Positions 20,561-32,500 of a DNA stretch of 64,000 bases are shown here, piece by piece. Under the pieces are notes generated by a model. The model searched no databases, had not been told where the DNA came from, and was given only the letters and a program-made list of their open reading frames with translations. A program made the position numbers and the translations under genes. This stretch comes from Apostichopus japonicus (lineage: Eukaryota; Echinodermata; Holothuroidea; Aspidochirotida; Stichopodidae): assembly GCF_037975245.1 (NCBI RefSeq), contig NC_092562.1:6478501-6542500 (forward strand), in the 5' to 3' direction. Positions within the stretch are counted from its first letter, which is position 1; every line of letters begins with the position of its first letter.

Positions 20561-23500
20561 CTAATTTGGAAGAAAAATATGACAAATGTTTCAAAATGTA
20601 AGGTATATATAACTAAAAGGTAATGGTGCAGTGAGTTCTTAATGCAGTACATGTACACTTTGCAGCATTTCCATATCGAAGAAAAAGTGGAAATTTGCTA
20701 GGCCATACACGACATATTTTGCATTACCATGCATATACAACTAATATACGTTAAGCCTGCACACCTTAACTGCATAACACAAAGTGATCACCGAAAGCTT
20801 CCACAGTGAGTGGCAAATACAAATATATTTAAAATTTTTGACTTCAGTTTCCCTATTAGTACATGCAGCAAAGCTTACACTCGTTTAATATAAATTAACA
20901 GCTCTGTATGATATGATATTCAATGCCCTTAGACAGAACGACTAAATTACATAACATAAAGTCATTATGTTTGTTTCATTTACCATACATGACTTCAAAG
21001 TAAACTAAGATGCAAGCCACATGAATTGGGTGCTTTTTTATTTTTTGTTTATGGGACAGCTTTAGTCAACATGACAAAAACTTTTCAATTCAAATAAATG
21101 ATGATACATTGAAATTTAGTGTTCATACATTCTTGAGGCTGACAGCTCAAATAATATCATAAGTAAACAATTTCATGGCCACTGTAGTAGCAAATAGTAG
21201 CACTATGTAGGCTACATAGTGATAGGCTACAAACACTTTCTACCTGACTTCAGTTCCAATGGAGTGTCATTGTACACATTCACATATATATTGGACATAT
21301 TTTGGCAGAAAAGGCCTCTTTTTAAGTTGATCTTTCATTTACATTACAAGAAATTTCTGGATGAAGTAAAGCTCTGGGTAGAGGCAAGGATTGGGGGGTT
21401 TGCCCTCAGTTGTGGTTGAATAAATGTTAGAGTTATAGGCTACACAGCCCATCAATGACACAAATTTCTATCACTTCAAAAAATATAACTGTTACTAATT
21501 ACATTAAAGGAATAACGAAGGCAAAGGATCAAAGACAATTTATGTTATTCAGTAAGCTCAAAACTCTCTACTGTTCGATTTTTAAGTTCAACGCTTCCTG
21601 TATGAATGAATACGCTCGCTTTGAAAATTGGCTTCTAGGGCCTCACGAATGCACAGGAAGCCGCCATTGATAATTTAATATGCTTAAAATTTCATATTGA
21701 TGACGTCAGGGAGGAACAACTCACACGCTGTACTAAAGTGCAATCTGTGAACAAAAATTTTCATTAGAATTTCTGAACGAAAACGAAACAAATCAAAGAA
21801 GGTTTAATGGCAGAGTCGCAGCCTTATGATTTTGATTCTATATTAACAGCAGAGGAATTACAGACAAGGAAAACGAATAGTAAAGAGAGAAGAAGAGGAC
21901 TGTGTGTCAACTCAACTGTGCAAAGCTTCTTTCATCCCAGAAGGCTGTTTAACAGTCAATACAGACTTTGAAACCGTTTGCCAAAATAAAGCGATACTAA
22001 GAGCTACTTTAGTGATGAGGAACGACATTACGTGCCCACGTAAGGAACATTCCATTTGAATTGGATATGAAGTAAGCCTAAGTCTGGCAAGGCAGACTGT
22101 ATGCTTAATATTAGAAAGTTTTGAGGTTAAAGAATAAAATAAATTTTCTTTGATCCCTGCCTTTGTTTGTCCATCAATCTTAAGAGCCACAGGGAGAAAT
22201 GATGATAAGAAACTTCCAAGTATAAGCAACTTCTTCATCCGAAAAATGAAAACCTGTGTCCTAAAATATTTGTCTTTATATTTGAGCTTCAGAACAGACG
22301 AGCACACATGCACACTCCTACTGTAATGATGCATTTAATCTGGAGACTATTTCTAGAGTAGTTAGAGGTGAATGAAAGGATCACTTAAAGAATAAATGGA
22401 AAAAAATATCCCATAACAGAAGTTACCTGAACATGAAACACCTCACTCTTCAGCCATGCTCTTTCATGAAAGATATCTTTAATGCTGAGGAAGTAAAAAT
22501 TATGGAAAATTATCTCAAGGGTCGGACTGACTTTTAATTCTCAATTCCTCATTGCATTCTTAATAACTGAGGCTGTCAGCAAATTCAGTTTGATAGTTTT
22601 GAAGTGGCGTTTGTACCTGCATGGTCATGTGCAATGAATGCATGTCTTTTAATGCATTTATCGTTCAGAAGTCAATTCAATTTCTGATTCTAGTCTAACC
22701 ACAATAAAAATCAACTGAGAGAAGTTTTTTTTTAATGAAGGCATACACAAGTGGTACACAATGTATCCATAGCAACAAGCACACAAAGCACTATCAGTGA
22801 CAGTACTAGCTATAAATTGACATCGCACCATGCATTTACCAGGCCAGCATAACTCATTTGGTGGGAGAGTTATAACTTATAACTGTAAATTTCCTCTCAA
22901 CATGATTCATAATAGACAATAAATGACATAAGCATAAACTGAGATCATGTGCAAGCCTTGTTATATAGGCACTGTAATTGAGTACATAAAGTTGTCACAT
23001 ACACATGTAATCTTTCATTAAACTGCATTAAGTAATATGGCCTTTCATGAGCAATAATATGGCCCTTTCCAAAACCAAATGGTTGCACATCCAACTTTGT
23101 CTTTGCCATTTAATGTTCAATTACTAATTAAGCACGCTAAAAAATTTCATCAGTGCATCTTGAGAGGTTCTGATGCTGGAAAAACATCCCCATACTTGGA
23201 GGGTGGTTCACTTATGAGACACATGCTCTGCAAAAGGCAGTAAAATATCGTTAAAGTTTGAACACACGAGTGCCCATTATCTTGATTCCTATCATATTTG
23301 GGGACATATATTGATGAACTTTAAGTACAATAGGCTATACAGCCTACTACTCTAAATGCCATCAATGTGCTACTGGATTATAATGGCCACCTGCATGAGT
23401 CTAAAATTATATTTTACAATAAGTATGCATAACAATAAGTATGCTGTACATGTACAGCCCCCCCTGATGTACTCACCTAGCACCTTGGTCTGCTAACAAT

Positions 23501-26500
23501 CTAGTCAAGTCGGCGATACCTCCAGGTCGGTCACTTACAGTGACCACGAAACGACAGAGTCGTCCATCTGCTGCAAGCCCTCTCTCTAGAACACGGCCCA
23601 AAACTGTTGTGTCAATGTTGCCACCACAAAGAGGTATCGCTACCCTTAAATAGAACAAGACGTGATATGAGCCACAAAGGGTTAATTAATGTGTCTATAT
23701 TGTAAGCTATGGCTACACAGGACTAAAAGCAAGTAGTAGCCTGGGGAAAAAAAACTGAAGCCTTGTTCATCCATTAACAAAAGTTTATCATAAGCTAGTA
23801 AGCCACTAAAATACAGGCTAAATCTGCTCAGGGAGCACATTAGAGAATAAGAAGTGATACAAAAATTAATACTGCTATAAATTGTGGTGTAAGGGTACCC
23901 TGCCTCCTAGAGTGAGTATGAATCACAAGTCGCTAATAGCTAGGCTTCTCCTAGCTAATAGTCACTAACAGCAAGGCTTCTCTTAGCTACTTGTTGTTAA
24001 TAGCTGGGCTTCTCCTAGCTACTTGTCACTAATAGCTAGGCTCCTCGTAGCTACTAGTTCTAGTCACTAATATGTATAGGCTTCTCCTAGTTACTAATCA
24101 CTAATAGCTAGGCTTCTCTTAGCTACTAGTCACTAAAAGCTAGGCTCTTCCTAGCTACTAGTCTACAGTCACTAATAGCTATAGGATTCTCCTAGCTACT
24201 AGTCATTAATACCTAGGCTTCTGTCGCTAATAGCTAGCCTTCTCCTAGCTACTATGGGCACTAATAGCTAGGCTTTCCTATAGCTACTAGTGACTAATAG
24301 CTTTAAGCTACCTCTAGCTATGTTGGTTAAATATTAAGATCTCTGTAATGAAACATATATGATGCAGACCTATCAACTCTCCCGGTTTTACCGGGAGACT
24401 CCTGGTTTATACCCGAATCTCCCAGCCTCCAGGTTTCATATTCTATTCTCCCGATTTTTAATGTTTCACCACTTGCGAAATTTCTGAAAATAGCCAACAT
24501 TTAGTCCTATGCTTATTCGCGTAATAAGTGTAATCTTAAAACAGATTGATTGTTTACAAGTATGTTACAATTAACTGACACAGTGCTGTGCGGGACTCTC
24601 AACCAATATTAAGCTACTTTGTCAGTTCTCAGACTTCGCCCAATGTCGTTATTGTACGTTGGCCTTGGTCGAGTCCTGAATACAGTACAGTAGTACGGCG
24701 TGCACTGTGCATATGCCATGGTGCACAAGTTTAATAAACACAAGTTGTCACTTGTTTGTATATGCGGCATACCTAATGTGTGCAGTACGCATGTAGGCTA
24801 CTTGTATACGACAAAAAAACAGTTAAGTTCTATGCCGGCACACACTTTACCTGCGTCCTCTTCAATGCTAGGTAAATATCACGTCTTAAACTACGATTTA
24901 AGAAATGGCTGTTTCAAACATCTCACTAATTCTTTCGGCGACTTTAATCCCTATTCATTGAGCACAATAGCATAACCTGCTTATAAACTGGTACAGGGAT
25001 TATACGAGGTGTCTACACGGCAATTTATTTGTCAACGATTTTATACGCGATTGTATTTGTTTATACATCTTTATACGATCCTGTGCGCGTACACATGTCC
25101 AGTTATACATGAGCGGCACTATAGACTATTTATTTAGGAGTATTTATATAATTTCAGTTGAAAATTACCAACCTCCCTATTTTCTCCTTATTCTCCCGGT
25201 TTTTGGCCCTGAAAAATGTTATTCTCCCTATTTTGGGGTCAAACAGGTTGACAGGACACTGGCTATCATTTTAAAGGTTATTAAAATGCAGATGTGGAAT
25301 TAATGTTTACAGGACCGAGGCCTAGTTTATGTGAATTGACTATAGGGGGAATTGCACACAGACTAGCTGCTACACGGATTTTTTTCTTTATTCTAATTAT
25401 TTACAACCTTTGGCTTTAGCTACTCAGTCACTTTATTTTGTTCTTAAATGTAAATAAATTTGGATTAATAGTAAGGATATTGATATAGACATTGATATAC
25501 CTATGCGCAAACTGTACTACATTAAAGAGCAACAGCCATTCCAGGACCCCAACGTAATTAAGGTAAGAGTTGTTATAAGTTATTGGTTGAATCTCTTACT
25601 CCTGGCCTGGTTTTTTTAGCATTAAAGGCCTAGTATAATATAATATACTTACTTTTTGCCCTTCAACTCTGGTAGTTTATCTGACAATAATGCCGCCAGG
25701 GAGCAGGCGCCAGCACCTTCCACGACTGCTTTCTCGACCTCGATCAATCTCAAGATGGCCACAGCAATCAGGTCCTCACTGCCAGCAAATTAAATCAGGT
25801 CATATTTACATCATTTCATTTATATTTGTTTACAATTCAAATATGTGATTAATATGAATTCACAAACTTGTGCACACAAAACTGGAGAGGGATTATCAAT
25901 TAGGCAACATATAAAGGAAGGTACCAGGAATCGGTCATCATGTTGCCAAAGTCTATTTAGTGACATAGTAACAACAATAGCAAGTTTATTACACCTTACA
26001 AAATTACTTTAAGGGTGTGAAGACTCGCGCAAAAAGAAACGTGTAATGCAGGTAATTTGACCTAGTTTCGTATGAGGTGTAACAGAAGTGTTAAACACCA
26101 CCATCGATCCCAAAAAATACACACACAGCTTGTTACCGTCAGTAATTAGACACTAGTGTACAGTCAGTACATACAGATGAGGTCAATACCCACAGCAAAT
26201 ATCACAAACGGTACAGCAATGGACATCTCACGTCCAGCTAAAGAAAACAATTAAGGTATCACGTTTCATTACTGTCTGCATTTTGTAGCGACAAGAACAA
26301 AACCTCACTTGCAAGCAACAGAAAGTTAACTTATTCAGATGGCCGCACGCGGTTTGGGGCGAGTCTTCAATGCCGTTAACAATCTTTCTTTTTTTTCCAA
26401 TTTTTTTAATATATTGCACATGTTACCCAGAGCAAAGTTATAATGTAGATGTACTATTTTTATCAAACATTACCGGAAACACACAACAAGTTTCCGTTCA

Positions 26501-29500
26501 TGATACCACTACATTATTTTCAACTTCCATTACATTGACTCAGTTCTAAATTTCCTGTACATACAGACTTGGATAGTGCATATTGAAATCATTAGTGTGA
26601 ACAGGAAATACATAAGTATAGCTGCATTCTTGTCAAAATTATAGTGACTTTGACCTCAGTGACTTTCAAAGGACTTGCCTAAAGCCTACACTGCATTGTT
26701 GCTGTAATGTATTGCCCTGGGCTAGAAGAAATACCCCATAGTGTTCCTGTAGTAGGAGCCTCTAGGGGAACCCAACATTAAAGTGTTAAAACAAAACATC
26801 TATTAAAAATTTCAATTATAAATGCACAGGAGGGATGTGTGCATTACATGAAGGAAAGAAACTTATTCCTAACAAGAAGAATCAACAGTATCATTCAAGA
26901 GTTATTTTAACAAAAATAAATATTTTTGGAATATTTGACCATACAAAGTAGTGAATTTCCTTTGCAGCTAATGGTATTATTCCTTGTTGATAAAGAAAAA
27001 GTACAGCAACATAAATAAATCGATTGATTAAAAGTAGGTCAAATTTGTTACATAAATAATATAAGCTGTTAAAAGTATATTCCCGACAATTGACTTACCT
27101 CACAGTCACAACCTTGTCAACGATATCTCTAGCAGTAGCGAATGCATTCACACCTACCACTGGAACTGCAAGACCTGCATGTGTGTAAAAATGCAATAAA
27201 ATACTATTGTATAAAGGTAATATTTTAGAGTGAAACCAGAGCTCAACCGCATAAAACAGAATACTGAGAGGGCATCATAATTTGTCTGCAAGTATTGTTA
27301 AAGTCTTACATTTCAGAGTTCCCCAGGTATCTAACATCGATATTAGATTTTCACAGTGATGTCTGGATATGATGTAGTGGCTCGAAACATCAAGAAAAAG
27401 TAACAATCCTAAACTAAGCTTATTCAGTGAAAGGGTTTTCCAAGTGTTGAAACACTTTTGATATTTGAGTGCAATATTGATGACTGTCATCACATTGTTA
27501 ATATGAATTGACATGTTAAAATTAAAGTTCCATGTGTAAATTCACTTGCTAAATTAAACTCCTTATGTTTTTTGCTTTGTTATTATGACTAATATGTAAG
27601 GTAAACCTAGCTGGACTACATTTGCAATCAAAACGCTGTCCGACTATAACCTTTACACAATTTACACACACAAACATATCAGTAGATAACCAGTTACTGA
27701 AAACTACAATGCTCTAATTATCAAAATAACATACCATCAGCCAATGTAGGTGCTGATTTGGTGTAAGTTGGGTGACCAGCCTTCATTGCTGAAGAAAAGC
27801 TAGCACACTGCTCTGACTCAACACCCTGGAAAAGACGTGAATGAAACACTGAGAAGTTAGCTTGAGCAAGCATCATACAGATGACTGGGATCATTAATTT
27901 AAATATTGTATTATCACTTAGTATCAACCAGAGAAGAAATCAGAAAACCAAACACCTCGTTAACATTTTTAAATGTTACTGTAAACAGTAAGCATCTTGC
28001 AGATGACTGGGATCATCAATTTAAATATTGTATTATCACCTAGTATCAGCCAGAGCAGAAATCAGAAAACCAAACACCTTGTTAACATGTTGAAAAGTCA
28101 CTGTAAACAGTAAGCATCTTGCAGATGACTGGGATCATTAATTTAAATATTGTATTATCACTTATAGTATCAGCCAGAGTAGAAATCACCAAACCAAACA
28201 CCTTGTTAACATGTTGAAAAGTCACTGTAAACAGTAAGCATCTTGCAGATGACTGGGATCATTAATTTAAATATTGTATTATCACCTAGTATCAGCCAGA
28301 GCAGAAATTAGAAAACCAAGTACCTTGTTAACATGTTTAAAAGTCACTGTAAACAGTAAGCATCTTGCAGATCACTGGGATCATTAATTCAAATATTTTA
28401 TTATCACTTAGTATCAGCCAGGGCAGAAATCAGCAAACCCAAACACCTCGTTAACATGTTTAAAAGTCACTGTAAACAGTTTTCTTCAGGTCTCAGGCAC
28501 AACGTTTACATCGATATTAGATGTCACAGTAATATTCAATCCACATGTCTGACAATTTCATATTTTATAAAGCTTCTCCTAGCAGAAAGAAGATGGACAA
28601 CTGTACCAGCATGTACTTGCCATGTGAGGGAAACAAGAACATACTAACATTCATGGAGCATATCTGAAGCACTTTTTAATGGGATGTTTAATGCATTGTA
28701 AAATGAGTTGTTATCAAGGCCATGAAACTTTGTACTGATCCTACAGGGTACCCAGGCCACACCTTAAAATTCATATTTGATGTTTATAAATCTTGCCAAC
28801 TAGAACCTTTCAATTGATGAGAGCAATGAATCTTTTGCAACAGTGTATTATTCAGAGCCTTTGTTCTTGCCAACATGTTTTGTGATCAAAACAAAAACTA
28901 TTAATGCACACTGCAGAAGTGTATTTTGGGTTTTTTGTTTTGTATGTGCATACATTTTCAAGACTAAAGGTCTGTATAATTAATTATGAGTAGTCAGGCA
29001 TTAAGTTGTGATCCACCACATATTGGACCACTAAGTTGGTAACAGCTTATGAACCAGACCACCACCCTTCCCGCCCCCATACCTCCCCTGACTATGTTCT
29101 ACTGTATGCATACATATACTAAAGTTCATATTAGAAAAACTTCAAGTTACTCACAATGATAAGTGTTTTTGGGGACAGACTCTTAATAGCCAGTGCCATG
29201 CCAGCAATGAGTCCTCCACCACCAACAGGGATGACAACAGCATCCAAATCAGGGACCTGCTCAATAATCTCCAATCCTAATGTACCCTGACCTGCAATGA
29301 TGTTAGGATTGTCGTACCTGCAAAAAAAAGGGAATATCACAAAGTAGTCAAATATAAGTAAATAACATACAGTATTAATATAGCTCTGTACATCAATACC
29401 ATGGTAAGAGCTGCTCAAACAATTTCAGTCTTAAAGTGTCCTGACCAGCAACTATGCTTTCAATAAACCAGTAACAGCTGTTTATTTCTATAGGTACCAC

Positions 29501-32500
29501 ATAGCCTATACGTTTCATGTAGGGACCTGCTCAACAATTTGAATCCAACTCTACCATGACCAGCTCATATGTTAGGATTGTCTCAGCCCAAAGAAAATTA
29601 ACCCACCTCATTATCAACATTAAACATGAATAAAGTTTCTAACATGAATAATTCCGCATCTATGTGATGCAGGGACATGCTCAACAATTCCCAGTATTAA
29701 GGTGTCCTGACCATGCAAAGTAAATGGTATACTTCGGTAGATAGGTTCACCATTATAGGTACATTTCAGGTAGGGACCTGCTCAATTCTTTCCACATCAC
29801 ATTACAGATTTTCATGGAAATATTTCACGAAAGAACAAAATATCTCAATGGATACAATTCATTGCACAACTTAAACACCTGAAGCTAATGATACTTTATA
29901 AATCACTCAGCAATTGACCAAAACCATGTCAACATACCTACAAGAAATTCCCAACCGACTCTCATAACAGTAGATAATGGCTAGACGTGTATATTTCAGT
30001 TGCTGTTAATTCACTTCAATTGTAATCTCAATTTGTGTCAAATATTGACAATCCTCCTATTTTTAAAAATACTAAATGTATTTAAATATATTTTGACTGC
30101 AAGAAAAAACTCAACTGAATTGATTACTTGCTGTGAAAGATATTTCTTAATAAATCCATATCGATCCAATCATTTGGTTCACAAAGATACATCCATCTTA
30201 CCCATTGACATAAAGCAAGTGCTTCTCTTTGGCAAGTTTCATTGCATAGCTCTTGGACTAGAGTAAAGAAAGAAAATAGAAAAAGAACGAATAACGGCTG
30301 ACCTTAAGTCTTGTAATAGTACAGAAATGTTGTAAGCTTTCATAAAATTTTCAACTTATAATAGAATAATTGTGCAATCCCTGGGGGACTTCTCATAGGG
30401 TCCAGCCACAAACCGGTGCACACAACTATATTTACAAGTCCCCTTGCAGGTCCCTATTTATACACCTGGATGAAGTTGGGCCACAGAGATAAAGTGCCTG
30501 GCCAAAGGCATCAAGGTAATGATACGGCCAGGACACAAACCTGCAATCCTTTGATCACAAGTCCATTGCCTCAGAACATTTGGCAATGAGCAACGCCCTC
30601 CGCTGTAAAGGTGTGGTCCTGTAAGGAACACCTGAATTGGGCATTATGACTATTCCCCTTGCTCACTAGCTTCACTGTTGAAGATAAATCCTCCATCCAT
30701 TGAGGAAACTGATTGCGGTTCAAGTACAATACACATTTTTGAGGTAATAAGCATTGTCTCCTGTAATCTCAACTTGAAGGATACATGTACAGGTTTGCCA
30801 ATAATGTCTGACTTTGTATTGATGCAGCCAGTAATTATAATATCACTAAACTGAATTGTAAATATGACTGCAAAGTGCACTTAACCAAATTTATTCACCA
30901 TTCTATCAGCAGATCTTACAATCAAAACCAGTTACTACTATACCAGAATTCCGGAATTCTTCACTACAGTATTGCAGAGGGAGGGGGCAGCTGAGTGAGG
31001 AGGGGGGGAGGAGAAATACAGATCAGCTTCAATAACTCTTGCAAAAAACGTTACCACTGCTGAGCAAAATGAAAATCAAGTTTATCAATATGCTAAGTTC
31101 TAAGTTTTATTAAGATGAACATTTTGAAACACATCCAATGACCCACCCACCCACGCCAGGGAGTAATTGCAAGGAACACTAACCACTCCGATATCTTCTC
31201 CATGTATAATGACATTGGCACCGTACTGCTTGCACATACTGACTTTCATGATCGGAGCAATGAGAGGCATCACCACAAATATTGGTATACCAAGGTCCCT
31301 GCCATGGTAGCTGAGGGCCAAGGCATGGTTACCTGCAGAGGCAGCAATCACCCCATTTCTCCTTTGTTCCTGAAAGAAGAATATGAGCATTGTTGAATTG
31401 TTAATGAGAAATAGCTAAGTCTTCATAAAACAAACTTTTCTCACTTGCTCAGCATTCAAGTTCAATTTATGATGATTGACCCTCCATGTTTATTAAGTCA
31501 CCATCAGGGCACAACCAAGGATACTTGGCTCAGCCCCCTCCCCCCCCCACCCCCCACCGACAGACAGGTACATTACACATTTCAATGCTGTACAACCCAA
31601 ACAGTCAAAAACTTCTTGTTTCAAAAGGTACAAATATAGCACCATTTTGCATCTAAGCACCCATCTTTTTATCAAGATTTCTCACAGTGGGAGCAACACC
31701 CTTCTCCTAAGAACCCTCGCTTGCACATTGTAACACCTTGACCACCCTCCCCTGGCCCCAGTACTAAGCAGGTCGCTGCAATCTTGGTCACCATTGGTTT
31801 GCTAACCATCTTGCAGACATGATATGGCAAAACCCCATCAAGGAATAATTAAAGGTCTATTTTTGTGTAGCTTAAACTGGCTATGAATTTTGTCATTCAT
31901 AAAACACACTAGTTTCTGTGGGAACCACAACTGATTTATACCTCTTTGTACTTGTATAGCAAGTTATGGCCCAGAGTATTTTGTGATGAGATATCAGATA
32001 AATTGTTTCCTACCCATATCATACACAGTATCCTAATTCAACTTTACAACTGTTTTGCTTTCCCAATTAAGGTTTTGGGTAAAGTATAATATACTCACTC
32101 TAAGTTATTCAACCCTTCTTCTAGACCAGTTTTGCCCATGTAATGCACTATAATATATTGACCTTCTACTGGATGTACAGTAAGGTATGATAAAAATCAT
32201 AGGTACACTAGTTTATCCACCCTATCATCCATTAATGACCGAAGCATTGTCTTTACATGCCTAACCAGAATATATCATGATCTATCAGCTAAAACAGTTT
32301 TTTGCTTTCCCAATACAATTTACTTACACAACACAACATAAGAAGTGTGTTTATAACTCCCCTCTCTTTAATCACTTACCTCTGATAACATAAGAAGTGT
32401 GTTTCTAGCTCCCCTCTCTTTAATCAATTACCTCTGACAACATAAGAAGTGTGTTTATAACTCCCCTCTCTTTAATCACATACCTCTGATAACATAAGAA

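Noticed and set aside
21912-22334. 140-codon ORF on the - strand
   Set aside because: Antisense to the P2X7-tail-like fragment and not in phase with the flanking dehydratase exons; no domain seen.
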